Positions 45,740 through 57,530 of a stretch of DNA of 64,000 nt are shown in pieces. The DNA comes from Vitellaria paradoxa (lineage: Eukaryota > Streptophyta > Magnoliopsida > Ericales > Sapotaceae). Made by a program: the position numbers and the translations under genes. Below the pieces are notes generated by a model. That model saw only the letters and a program-made list of their open reading frames with translations, searched no databases and was not told where the DNA came from. Location of the stretch: contig CM034240.1 in assembly GCA_019916065.1 (NCBI GenBank), forward strand, positions 32,749,149 to 32,813,148, read 5' to 3'. The stretch's first letter is position 1. The number at the start of each line of letters is the position of its first letter.

Positions 45740-46620
45740 TTAATCCACAGCATAGTTGGGTGGCCAAGATCAAAATATATAGGGCCAAGTCCCAAAGCCC
45801 GCTTGCCTAAGGTGATTATGCACGCTCAATTGGCTAGAGTTGCGCCCACCCTTTAGACTTCTCTCAGAGCATGAACTAGACACGAAGGTACAATGCCTCG
45901 GAAAAAAAGGCTAAAAGTTGCCCACTTTGATTGGTCAGCTGCATGTGTGAGTACGCCTTGAACATCCCTCAAGCGTATAAAAAATAGAATGACCTACCAG
46001 ATGTCGTTGGACGTGCCCCAGCAAATCCTAAGATTGCTTATCAATTGGTTGGCTAGAGACGTGAGCACATGTTGGGCGTCCCTCCACTTATGGACAATGA
46101 AATGACACATTAGAATTCGTCGTTAGATGTGCCCCCAGAGAATCCTACGGTTGCTTACTCCAATTGGTTGGCTAGAAGTGTGGGCACACGTTGAGCGTCC
46201 CTTAGGCATCCCTTGGGGTATGGACAACGAAATGACATACTAGAAATCACCGTTGAACATAAATCAAATAAGCCTAAAGGTTACCACAATCCTAACCAAC
46301 CAAGTGCACAATCACTTTATATAAGGAGTCGCCGAGGGACAAGGGCCCTATCAGGAACAAACATTACTTAGGCTTGAGGAAGCACATAATGGATTTGCCA
46401 ACCACTAAAGGACTTGGCATGCCACTTGACATTACTGCTAACAATCAAAAGGCATTGCTACTGACAGTCAAAAGGCTTGGCATGCCTCTCGACATTGTTG
46501 CTCACAACCCTCGAGACACATCCAACGACAACTTTAGCACATCATTCCATTGTTCATGTTATGAGGGATGCCCAAGGTGTGCCTATGCATCTAGCTGACC
46601 AATCGGAGTGAGCAACCTAT
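45740..46620 (+). repeat. Probable LTR fragment with tandem units
   Basis: Diverged repeats of about 113-130 bp (AATGACMYAYYAG starts at 45988, 46101 and 46231, each with CAATTGGTTGGCTAGA and GCGTCCCT words) precede TTTATATAAGGAG (46315-46327) and GGGACAAGG. That looks like a U3 repeat region, TATA box and start of R. Ends and target duplication are not identified, so an LTR is inferred, not shown. The open frame 46374-46598 has no recognisable similarity. Confidence 0.45.
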
Positions 46621-49070
46621 AAGTCGATAAAAATAATTTATACATCATCTGAACCAATAAACTGTGAACTTGCACCGGATAAACTATGAACTTGCACCAA
46701 ATTCATATCCAACCTTATGATAACTATGATATAATAATAAGTTAAAACACTAATTGTTGAGAAAATTACAAAAGATTTACCTTTCAAAAACAAGTGCTTG
46801 AGAAAATAAAAAATAACAAATTTGTAACTTGTTTTGTATTATAATAGAATTTCATAACTTCATATAGTATGAAAACAACAATAAAGATTTAACTAAAGAT
46901 TAATATACGTGGATTATAAATTTACAAAAATATCAAAAAACAAAATATTATTACAATTACACACATTAAGCCCCATAAATTAACCCAATACAACATAAAA
47001 CTAGACAAATGGCAAGTGTCATTGCAAGCCTTCATTTTCCAACTGACTCTTTATTACATAAGATGCTACTTTTGGAGCCCAAGGAGTGCTCAGGCTACTA
47101 CAAAGAGCACCATTCAAATCTCCGTTCTTATTGAATCAATCATCAGGCTTTCCAACAACCACAAGACATAACTTTACTCCAATAAACCTGATGAATGTCA
47201 AAACCTACAGCATGCATAAAGCAACACAGACAGATCGTTTCCAATAAAAATATATCAATCACAAAGCCATAAAAAAGGCAGAAAGCCTAATTTTTTTTAA
47301 TGAGAACTAATAATCTAAAACAAATTGAAGAATACAGATTTTCAAAAGATGCATGATAGTTATCTCCATCTCCATAGCCACATCTGAAGATAATATTAGT
47401 AAACATTAGTAAATATCAAAGCCAAAAAAACAAAAAGCACAGGGACCAATTATTAATAGATTTGCCTCAGAGGTAGTGACAATCACTTATCATTATCTGA
47501 GTGTCTGATAATACGTGCAAGTAAATGCATCGTAGGCAAACGGAAATATGGTGCTTTTATACAATCTATCCATGATCACCCACAAAAAAATAAATAAATA
47601 AAAAATAAAAGGATGGACCATACCATGTATAAAATGACCTCTGCTAATCCACAATTTTAGCCAGAAAAAGGAAAAAGAAAGTTGATTTTGAACATCATTA
47701 AAGATTTGAATTCCTCACGCGCAATTGATGAGTATATAGAAGTCACAATTTAATCTTATTATATTTGCAATGATGTCATCATCATCAAATGTTGCAAGCT
47801 CATACAAGGAACTTATTTATGGGCATATATAGTGCCATAAGCAACAAAACCAAAGAATACAAAAAGACAAAGGAAAAAGGAATAATATCAAGGACAGGAT
47901 TAACAAATATCAGTAAATTGAATTTAATAACAGCTCTAGTACAGTCTGATGCACTTATGATTCAAAAATAAACTAATAAACTATATAAAGCATTCGTTGG
48001 AAAATACAATAAAACGAGTGTAATGGCGTGAAGATAAGAAAACAAAACATAAAAACAGTTCTACAAATGGTGACAAGTTTCGTGCGTCGGAGAGATTCCC
48101 AAAGACAAATCATCATTTCCGTTGTGGAGGTACTGATGTCCCTGTCGATTTCATCGTCACTTGCACAAACTGATGTTCAAACTTGACAAAACAGTGGAAA
48201 AGGATGGTTTACATTACACACTTTCAATTAAGAAAAAGGAATATGAATGATCTTCAAAATTCAAACAGGTGCCTCAGATTAAAGTTTGATCATTGCAGAA
48301 ACTCATGGTATATTTAAACCCATCACTGGCACTCTGAAAGTAAAGATATAACGAAATTCCAACGCAACTTCAAAAAAAGAAGTTTATTAAACAGGCTCGA
48401 AAATATCAATAGCATACCCACAATAAATTTTCAAAACCCACATAAATTAAAACAATGTGGAGTTCCAAAAACTTCAATAGGGATATGCATGCGCGAATTT
48501 GGTTCAAGGTCATACTTAATCTAAAGTCGAATTAATTTTTTTTTATTCTTAAAATTTAAATTCAAAACTGAATTGATTCTAATTAAAATCAATTCAAATT
48601 GAATCGAAAAATATCAAATTAATTTGATTCAATTTTTTATTCTATCTAGGTCGGGTCCAATTTTAATTTAACCCGCTTCCGACCGAATCCAAATTGGTTG
48701 GATATCTATTCAAATCGCATATGCTCATGTAGCCTGTATAGTTTAAGGAAAAGCAGAACAAATCAATTAGACACCTTTGAGGAGAGTCGGCCTCCAAAAC
48801 AGAATAAATTATTGAGAATAAATCATTTCTTGGGCTTTTTATTCCATTAAACTGCATTTCTAAACTTTTGCCAAAATATTATCAGCAACATTAATCACCA
48901 CCAAATCCACTAAAAATAGCAAAACCCTTCAAGGGTAAGTCTTTTCACCTATTCAGATTCACTTGGACTTCCTACACGACACAAACTAAACAACCTCAGC
49001 AAAATAGATCCATAAAATTGAATGAAAATTTTGACCTTAATGGGAAAATTCATATGCTCCCCTAAATCTT
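46621..49070. other. Low-complexity to unique-looking intergenic sequence
   Basis: No complete gene is visible. One possible short terminal exon lies on the minus strand at 48113-48181: TTTTGTCAAG acceptor, 22 codons ending VTMKSTGTSVPPQRK, then TGA. It cannot be joined to an upstream exon by eye. 48480-48720 is rich in inverted ATTTGG and CCAAAT words and may be an old insertion. Confidence 0.3.
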
Positions 49071-49170
49071 AACATTATTTATTTTTATAATATCATATAA
49101 ATATTATATAATATTTATATATTAGACATTATATTATTTTGGGCTAATTTGGGTTAGTTCGGTTTGAATT

Positions 49171-49227
49171 ATTTTCAGTTCAGTTCTCGGATTGAGAATC
49201 TCTCAACCTGAGAACTGAACTGAAAAT
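49171..49227. repeat. 20-bp inverted repeat (hairpin)
   Basis: ATTTTCAGTTCAGTTCTCGG (49171-49190) and CTGAGAACTGAACTGAAAAT (49208-49227) pair over 20 positions with one mismatch around a 17-nt loop. GGTTCGAATT-type words flank it. Confidence 0.8.
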
Positions 49228-51308
49228 ATCGATTTACTAATTTTTTTTACCCAAAATCGAACAAAAAATTATACAGATCTAAACCAATTCGAATATCTGA
49301 ACCAATTCGAACTAAAGTGATCGAATTGGTTCGATTTTTGAATTATTTGTTTGATTAAAAAAGTAACAAAAAAAGTTGCTTTTTAATTTTTTGTTTATAA
49401 CTTTTACGTAAAAAAAGTGAATGTTTTAATTTATTTTATATGAATGCGATTAACATGTTTAAAAGTTACAGTTTTTAAAAAGAAAATTAAAATTTGGTGA
49501 AAAAATAATATAAGAAGTTAAAAAAAAAAGTTACAAAAAAATTAAATATATATATATATATATATTTGTGTAGCCAAACAAAAGTGAATATTTTATTCTT
49601 GTTATATAAATCAATGAAAGATTATGAAATATAAAAAATTTTTGAAATTATTTTTCAATGTGATCGTTGTTATAGAACTTTCAATTGCATGACAAAGCTC
49701 CAGCAACTATGATACTATAGGCTCTGTTTTTAGGTTTTTCAATTCCCTCAATTATTCAAGCTCAACAAAACCAATTCTTTATGTAAATTAGTGTAAAAGA
49801 GTGCTAACAAGATTCCTAAACAACTCTGAGTTTCAATTTAAACCAAGAAAATGTATTTGATGCAAATGGGTTAAGATCTATTTCATTCTCTCTCTTATAG
49901 GCACTACAGGCAACCATTTCCTTAAACTTAAAAAATCAAATCTTTAACCACATATATACATAGCAAGCATTTGAACCCCTCAACTCATCCATGCTAACTA
50001 CCAACGAAGAAACCCTACCTCAAACCAAAATCTCAAAAGAGAAGAAATGAGAATGAGGATGATGATTGGCCTCATGAATATACCCAACTCAGGGACAACT
50101 CCATCACACACTCTAACAAGCACACATACTCAAACTCTCACTTTATCTCTCTATATCAATAGCACATACACATAAAACTTGGTTTTACATTGAAGAAAAA
50201 GAAGGAGAGGGAAGAGAAAGATAGCTCGATAAGGGAGAATGAGAGTAGGTCCTAGAGAGGTATCGTGGCATAACCAAAGCTAAGGATCATCTGTTGATCT
50301 AATAACACACAGAGAAATCTGGAAAAGAATAACTGAACCTGACACCCCTAAACCTAGGGCAGGCCATGCACAAGAGAAGAGAAAAAGCGTGCACACACCA
50401 AACTCTTGGATGCCTGATGCACACTAAAGTGAGGATCTCATGCGCACTCCAAAAACCTAAACACTCTATAGGCACAGGAATCAAATAATCATGCGCACAA
50501 CAAAGATAAGTTTCTACAATTTTTTTCCATATCCTAGACTAAGTCAAATCACAGCCCAAACTAAACCCCAATGTATAAAATGACAATTAAGCTTATAAAA
50601 TACATAAATATGACATTATAAATGAATAAATAAATAATCAAAATAATCTAAGTTATTACAGATAAATTACTATTTGTACCTCTGATAAGAAATGACAATA
50701 TCCATGATTTAAATATGCATAATGAATATCGTGTATTTTAATCGTAGTGAGACTCAAATTTTCAATGACCATCACATAAGATAATTTTACATACCTATAT
50801 ATCTTGGGATTTTGATCCTCTTCATTTTATACTTGAAAAAAAGAGTTACATTCCAAATAATTAGTTAGTGTTACCTCATTAAATGAAAAATTGATGGCCA
50901 AGACATATCCATGTGTCTATTTCAAAAAAAAAATAATAATAAAATAACAAGACATGCTTTAGTAAATGTTGAATAAGTATCAATATTTTTTTTGTTGTTC
51001 AAAAACATGGCTAGTGTCAATAGTCAAAATATGCCCAAGAGTCTATTTAAAAACAAAAAAGATACATTTTAATTAATAAATGTCTACACATTTCAAGAAT
51101 ACTTATAAGAATCCAACAAGTATCCATTTAAAAAAAAAGGCATGTTTCAATAGTTTTCTGACACTTAAAAATAAAATAGCCGATGAATATATTGGAAGTG
51201 TTTATAAAAAAATAAAATATCCGATGAATATATTGGAAGTGTTTATCAAAAGTAATAAAAAAGATTACAACAAGCATCCGACACCTGTTTCTTTCAAAAA
51301 ATAATGTT
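49228..51308. other. Intergenic sequence, no gene recognised
   Basis: AT-rich, with a (TA)n run near 49548-49565. 50000-50500 is less AT-rich, with CA/CT-rich words (CACATACTCAAACTCTCAC) and GA-rich runs; it could be an old LTR or leader but nothing defines it. 51165-51250 contains two copies of GATGAATATATTGGAAGTGT about 45 bp apart. Confidence 0.35.
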
Positions 51309-51313
51309 ACATT

Positions 51314-52486
51314 TGTAACAATCCGCATCCATATAGTACAATATTGTTCGCTTTAGGCTTAATAAGCTGCTTCTCAGGAGATCACCCATCCTAGTACTGT
51401 CCCCACTGGAGCACGCTTAACCCTGGAGTTCCCACTGAATCCAATACCCTCACGGCTTTAAAACGCGTTGTTCTTATATGGGTATCGAATATTACATATA
51501 TGCCACTCTCTTCCACGACCCAGGCGATGTAGAATGAAAGGCATTGCATCTCTGCTTCACCACCGGCTTCACTTTCTTGCAGGCAAAGTCCCTCATGGGC
51601 AGGGCATTGGCTCTGATACCATTTGTAACGACCCGCATCTATATAGTACAATATTATTCGCTTTGAGCTTAGTAAACTGCTTCCCAGGAGGTCACCCATC
51701 TTGGTACTACTCCCACTAGAGCACGCTTAATTCTGGAGTTCCCATTGAATCTAGTGCCCTCATGGTTTTAAAACACGTTGTACTATATAGATATCGAATA
51801 TTACATATATGCCACTTCCTTCCACAACCTAGGAAATGTGGGATAGAAGGCATTGCTTCTCTGCTTCACTTCTGGCTTCACTCTCCCACAGGCAGGTCCC
51901 TCACAGTCTCTCACAATTCTCCCCTCTTACAGGGCACGCTTTCTCGCGTGACCTCCTGTTTCACTCTCCCTCAAGCAGAGTCCCTCACAGGTAGGTCCCC
52001 CACTCGCAGGGCCCCCACACGCATGATCCCACACTTCCGATTGGGCATTGGCTCTAATACTGTTTGTAACGATCTGCATCTATATAGTACAATATTATCC
52101 GCTTTGGGCTTGGTAAGTTGCTTCCTAGGAGGTCACCCATTCTGGTATTGCCCCCACTGGAACACGTTTAACCCTGGAGTTCCCACTGAATCCAATGCCC
52201 TCACGGCTTTAAAACGCATTGTACTATATTGATATCAAATATTACATATATGCTACTTCTTTTCACTACTCAGGCGATGTGGGATGGAAGGCATTGCTTC
52301 TCTGCTTCATCTCCAGTTTCACTCTCCCATAGGCACAGTTCCTCACGGGCAGGTCCCGCACATTCCCTCACGAGCAGGTCCCTCACAGTTCCTCACAATC
52401 CTCCCCTCTTACAGGGCACGCGTCGCCGCGTGGCCTCCTACTTCACTCTCCCACAGGTAGAGTCCCTCATAGGTAGGTCCCTCACA
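51314..52486 (-). mobile_element. Cassandra-type TRIM, tandem array of three LTRs
   Basis: In plus view TGTAACAATCC ... CCCTCACA, flanked by ACATT at 51309-51313 and 52487-52491. Three LTRs start at 51314, 51624 and 52065 (each TGTAACRATC or TGTAACGACC). On the minus strand each carries a segment close to plant 5S rRNA (GTTAAGCGTGCT, GGATGGGTGA-type words) holding the Pol III internal promoter. GGCTCTGATACCA (51609-51621) is the reverse complement of an initiator-Met primer site. The second site (52050-52062) is mutated. 5S-bearing LTRs and almost no internal domain define Cassandra. It encodes nothing and would depend on other elements' enzymes. Confidence 0.9.
51375..51440 (-). other. 5S rRNA-like segment in Cassandra LTR 1
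   Basis: Minus-strand words GGGTTAAGCGTGCTCCAGTG and AGTACTAGGATGGGTGATCT follow the order and spacing of the 3' half of 5S rRNA (box A, intermediate element, box C). Parallel segments lie at 51685-51750 and 52125-52190. It is a promoter-bearing relic, not a 5S gene. Confidence 0.85.
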
Positions 52487-52491
52487 ACATT

Positions 52492-53771
52492 TTTATATAT
52501 TAGGTATGTATCACTTGTCCATTTTAAAAGATAATAAACACAATTTTATACGACACAAGTCAATAAAGTATTAAAATTAGGTATTCATTAATTTTACAAA
52601 GATTAATGATATTTCAAAAAAATTAATTATTCAATAAAAACTTATATTGACTATAGGTTAGGTGTCACCTTCCATTTTGATTCTCTATCTTTACTCATTG
52701 CAATCCTAACCAATATAAAGTACCAACATTTTAAAATAAATATCTTATTTGTATCAGACGTATTTTTTTGGACCCTCTAAATTGTAAGCAAAATAAATAA
52801 ATACTATGTATGTGAATAAAAGAACAACAATAAAATAAATTAATGCTAAAAACATACATGTTTGTTTTGTGATTTTATTTCGGATTTTGATCGTTTCATC
52901 TTAATCTAGAAAACCATGATTAGATTATTAGAGCTTGTTTTTACTCTTTATCACAATTTATATGATGGTTATTAATGGGAAGAATTGTTTGTATATTGTG
53001 AAGAGAGGAACTTAGCCATTACATATATAGGGTAAAACCCTAACCTCATTGTGCACTTCCGTAAAAAGATTTATAGTGGCCTTAACAATTGACTCATATT
53101 AACCGTCTAACCTCATTATTTTATTAGGTGCATATATGCCCAATAAAAGATATTATATTACTACAAAACGGGTCTTATTATCCATGTTATTTGTAATTTG
53201 GTTCTATTCCTCCTTTTTGGTAAAAATAAAATTAATTAATGTATACTCAATATATAAAATATTCTAACATGAAATACATGTCAAACAAGTTATATATATA
53301 GTGTATCTAATTATTTTATCATATTTTTTAAATCCACGTATTATATCATATTTTTCAAGTTTACAATTAAGACAAATCAAAATTTGAATAGATAAAATTC
53401 TCAAAATAGTAAAATATTCTATTTCATATTTTATTGTACTCTATATATTAAATTATGTATTAAATTAATTTTGTTGTAAATATTATATTTATATATGTAA
53501 GTAAGAAAAAATATATTTTTATCTATATTTTAATTTAAAAAATCATTGTATTTATATTCGTATGCAATGAGAGTGTTTGGAGCTCTAAATTTTACAAAAA
53601 AACAAAAAAAAAAAAAAACAAAAATAAAAATATCTAAAAATTGCTAACTTTTTATTTTACTACATGAATTACGAGACTATACAACTTTTATCAAATTTTA
53701 CTAATATTTTGCCACTCCAAATAAGTATATATATTATATATAAGACATCAAGGACATATATACAACTCAAT
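52492..53771. other. AT-rich intergenic sequence
   Basis: No gene, RNA or complete element recognised. A run of A near 53599-53617 and several TATA-type runs. Confidence 0.35.
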
Positions 53772-53774
53772 TTA

Positions 53775-53900
53775 GGGGGAGTTTGGTTTACCAAACCACA
53801 CCGTAAGTTATAAAGAGTTATTAATTTTATCCAATTAAGTTTCACTATGTGTCATTTTTACATCAATTTTTTAAATTTTTTTGTTATCCAAACACCTCCT
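53775..53900. mobile_element. Small Tourist/Harbinger-like MITE
   Basis: GGGGGAGTTTGG on the left and CCAAACACCTCCT on the right form imperfect inverted repeats. TTA lies on both sides (53772-53774, 53901-53903). 126 bp, no coding. Confidence 0.5.
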
Positions 53901-53903
53901 TTA

Positions 53904-54389
53904 AAAAGTTGATCTGGCGCAACTTACTTGGGCACCAAGAAATCTGGTTCAAATATAACCGGTTGATTAGGTACCAATATTTAACTATTTTCGAGGGATT
54001 TAAGGGTGCTCATGACATTGTCCCCCAAGGTCTGCCACTAATATCAAATCGGGGTCATTTGATTGAAATTCAACAGTTTATATTTATTTATATATTTTTA
54101 ATTTAAAAAATACTTAAAAAATTTGGATAGTTGAAATTTAACGTAATCATTTTGTTACTTCTTTTCAGCCTCCCCCTTTTCATTTTTTAGCTGGTTGATT
54201 ATATATGCCAGAAATATGTTTTCACTATTTATTTATCCCCGTTATTATTGACCATACTGGCTTGCTGAAAGGGGAAGAAATTTCCAAGTAATTAGCTCGG
54301 CTGAGGGTTCAAGCTATTCTATTTAAAGGTTTCACAAATTACATGAAGGAAATCGATTTAAAGCAAATCAAAATCTTAGAGAAAGAGAG
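53904..54389 (+). other. Region upstream of the GST pseudogene
   Basis: Possible old promoter and leader of the GST gene. No clear TATA box is assigned. The stretch just before the ATG is AG-rich (GAGAAAGAGAG). Confidence 0.3.
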
Positions 54390-54592
54390 ATGGAAAACAA
54401 ATTGATTCTCCATGGGATGTGGGCTAGCACCTATTCTAAGAGGGTGGAATTAATTGGGTCTCAAAATCAAAGGTATAGCCTATGAGTATGTAGAGGAAGA
54501 TTTGAAGAACAAGTGCGAGTTGCTCCTCCACAAGTACAACCCCGTTCACTGGAAGGTCCTTGTGCCTGTTCACAATGGGAAACCATTGCCGA

Positions 54593-55144
54593 CAGTAGCA
54601 GAGTCACATGGAGGTAAGGGGGCAAGTGGCCCCCTCAATTTTTAATACAAAATTACTAAAATATCATTCTTACTATTTTAGTTTTATTAAAAATTCAATT
54701 AATTAAAAATAAAATATTTTGGCTTTATTAAAAATTTAAAATTAAAAATTTAAAGTTAACTAAAAAATTTTTAACATAAAAGAAGTTCACAAGAATTAAA
54801 CTTGGCATTTTTTGTAAAATAAAGTGTATCCTTTTAATACACTATTGCATACTTTTGTTAATACTATCAGTAAATTTAGCATATAACACAATAAATTCTA
54901 TAGACAATAAAATTTAATAATAATTATATATATTTTTTGTAACGAGAGATATCTTTAATAAATTTTAAGTACTTGAACCATTAACTGTGATAAGTATATT
55001 CACTGATTAATATTCAAGAATAATTTACTCTTTCTCTAAAAATAATATCGTTTTTCTCCTATTCTTAATTTAAAAATAACTCGATTGTTATTCTTTTTTT
55101 AGGTGTTCGGTGCCCCCTCAGTAAAAATTCTGGCTCCGCCCCTG
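54593..55144. mobile_element. hAT-type MITE in GST exon 1, TSD ATTGCCGA
   Basis: ATTGCCGA lies at 54585-54592 and 55145-55152, an 8-bp duplication. Termini CAGTAGCAGAGTCA and, as reverse complement of the right end, CAGGGGCGGAGCCAGAATTT fit hAT ends (CAG...). CCCCCTC words lie inside both ends. 552 bp, AT-rich core, no coding. Removing it and one ATTGCCGA rejoins the GST reading. Confidence 0.92.
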
Positions 55145-55689
55145 ATTGCCGAGTCACTTGTCATCATTCAGTACATTGATGAAACCTAGAAGACTCAACC
55201 ACATCTTCTTCTCGAGAGGGCCTGAGTTTGATTCTGGGCTGCTTTTATCCAACAGGTTAGACTGAATGCTACCACTCTGTTTCCCTAAAATTTTATCCAG
55301 AATTTTTTTTAAATTAGTTTTATTTTTTCTCATATTTTAAGATTTTTTTCCTCAAGATTTAAAATTTTCCTTTTGTTTTGAAAATGTTTAGATATGTTAT
55401 TAATTTTTTAATCAAAATTTGAAGAAAAATGCTTAAAAATACACAGATTTTTCTCTTGTGTTAAATTAATTTTGTGGGCAATTTTCTGTTATTTTATTTG
55501 TTATTTTCTTTATTTTTTTATCACATATAAATGTTCTAAAAAAAATATGTAAAAGAAAATTAGTTTAAAAAATTAAGAGAAAAATGAAATATAAGAATGA
55601 TAATCTACTAGCAGAATGAGGAAATCAATGGCATCTTGCAATTATAGAAGAATTTAATGTGTTAGTATTTTATAGCACTTGATAACACT

Positions 55690-56200
55690 ATTATCTGGTG
55701 ATGTTGTAGATGATTCAAGTCCGAGTCCAGAGAGTTGTCTTTGACACCGGTGTAGTGCCTGTTAAAAAACCTCCGATGCTTAAATTAGCAAAATGAAGCT
55801 TGAGAAATAATTCTAGCAGAGTGACAGTAAGGCCAAAAGAGTCTGCGTACCTTGTTCTTTGAGAGATGGTGTATATATAGAAGTATGGCCCCTACATGGG
55901 CATGATACATGCGAGTCCCACATAATCGTGGTTTTCTTCCAATGATGTTGTGCCACGTGTATTTGTAAATCCCAAGATGATTTTTATAATTAGTTATCAA
56001 AACCGTTATGCAGCAAGCAGCACCTTTACAGGCGAGAATCACAGAATATATTAGAATACTGTTACGACGTAAGCCCTTGTGTCTTTTAGAGTGACGATCG
56101 GCCAGGTCGACCGACCGTTAGAATTATCGGTCGGTCGGGTCGTGTGATCGTGAGTAACCATGGTCGGTCGGGTATATCCTATCAGCACTGATGCTTCCGC
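55690..56200 (-). repeat. LTR-like fragment in the GST intron
   Basis: Contains words typical of LTR U3/R regions on the minus strand: a TATATATACACC TATA box near 55870, a CACGTG-containing stretch near 55955, and GGTCGGTCGGG repeats at 56095-56170. Ends and target duplication were not found, so the class is uncertain. Confidence 0.4.
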
Positions 56201-56491
56201 AATTCCTTTAAATTGTTTTGATTATTTTGATTATTATTATTTTCGTTATCTATACAAAAAGAAATTATTTAATAAAGCAGTAAAAAATCTGTTTCGTTTG
56301 AAAAAAAAATAAATAAATAGTTTCTTGCATGAACATTTGTGTAAAGAAATAGCTCAATTTTGGGTGTCCAACAGCTATAGAAAGCTTGGGGAAAGCAATC
56401 ACTCGTGAATTGTGATGGGGAAGCGCTGGACAAGTCCATAGAAGAAGTGTATGGGAAGATGAAAGTTCTGGAAGAGGGAGTGAAGGAACTG

Positions 56492-57530
56492 AGGCTATAT
56501 TTGGTATATGGAAATGAGATGGAATAAAAGCTGGAAATAAAATGTAGGTGGGAATAGAATAGAATGCTCATTCTATTTCTTTGCTTGGTTGGCAACATGA
56601 AAATAATGAGAATGGAATGGACATTCAAAATTTTATAATTTGATTACATATTTTAGATATAATGAAATAAAATGAAATATAATAAAAATTACTAACACTA
56701 ATTTTTTAAAAATTATAAAAATAAACTTTATTTTCGGGTTACGAATTTAGTAAAAAAAGGGGAGTCTAAGAGTTAAACGGTCATTTTATAATTCAAGTTT
56801 GAATTGGGTTTAACTAGTAAGAAATATATTAATAAATATTTTTTAATCTTTCAAAATGCTTAAAATACAAATTTAGCCTAAAAATAGGAGGAAAGACAAA
56901 ATAGTCTTTAAATAGTCTGAATTCAGATTAGGCTGAAATTTGTTTAACTATTAAGAAATATGTCAAGAATATTTTTTTACCCTTTTGAGCAGTTTAAAAT
57001 GCGAATTTGGATTAAAAAATGGCCAAAGGGTAAAATTGTCATCTTATAATTTGAGTTCGAATTGAAATGAAATTTTATTAGTTATTAAGAAACATATTGA
57101 TAAATATTTTTTAATCTTTCGAGAAGCTCAAAATACAAAATTTGGACAAAAAAAAAAACTAGGGATAAAATAGTCATTTTATAGTCGAGTTTGGAACTGA
57201 TCAAAATTTTCTTAATTATTAAGTAATATCAATGAATATTTTTATTAACCTTTCCGAAGCCCGAAATACGAATTTGAAAAAAAAAAAGGCAAACTTAGGG
57301 ATAAAGTCGAGGGGTAAAAAGTCATCTTACTAAGGAAGCAATTGAGAGAAATTGTTTATTACAAAGTAGTTGTTTGTCTTTTATTTTTATTTTTTTCAAT
57401 TTTTGGATTGAATTTTGATTGCAATGAAATAGGTATTCCATTACTTAAATTATAAAATGTCTTTTTTTCACTTTATATAGAAATAGCTATTTCCATAGCA
57501 TATTTTTTAATACCAAACATAAGAATAGAT
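56492..57530. mobile_element. MITE-like insertion ending GST exon 2
   Basis: Left CTATATTTGGTATATGGAAAT and, in reverse complement, right CTTATGTTTGGTATTAAAAA plus ATGGAAAT form diverged inverted repeats. The core contains four tandem units of about 125-135 bp starting near 56780, 56904, 57038 and 57173 (each with TAGTCATTTTATA-type and TTAAGAAATAT words). No coding. The target duplication is not resolved. Confidence 0.5.

Larger units (their letters stand above)
54390..56491 (+). pseudogene. Tau-class glutathione S-transferase pseudogene
   Basis: GSTs join glutathione to electrophiles in the cytosol. Exon 1 starts at ATG 54390 (MENKLILHGMWASTYSKRVEL, here cited only as the family N-terminal block with its catalytic-site serine), shifts frame near 54450, and continues [20 protein letters not shown] and [23 protein letters not shown] (54593-55144) follows, then AESLVIIQYIDET, a stop where the family has Trp, and FWAAFIQQ up to a CAG|GT donor at 55255. 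Exon 2 begins after a TCCAACAG acceptor at 56375: DGEALDKSIEEVYGKMKVL and EEGVKEL, then it is cut off by another element. It has no complete C-terminal domain. Clearly dead, but each insertion is still readable. Confidence 0.88.

Noticed and set aside
51375..51440. 5S rRNA gene
   Set aside because: Only part of the 5S sequence is present, diverged, and embedded in repeated LTRs, so it is Cassandra rather than a 5S locus.
51762..52534. Open frames of 156 and 101 codons
   Set aside because: They run antisense through the Cassandra LTRs and 5S-like segments; repeated LTR copies give similar accidental frames.
53150..53180. CACTA terminus (ACTACAAAACGGG)
   Set aside because: The leading C is absent and there are no subterminal repeats or partner end.
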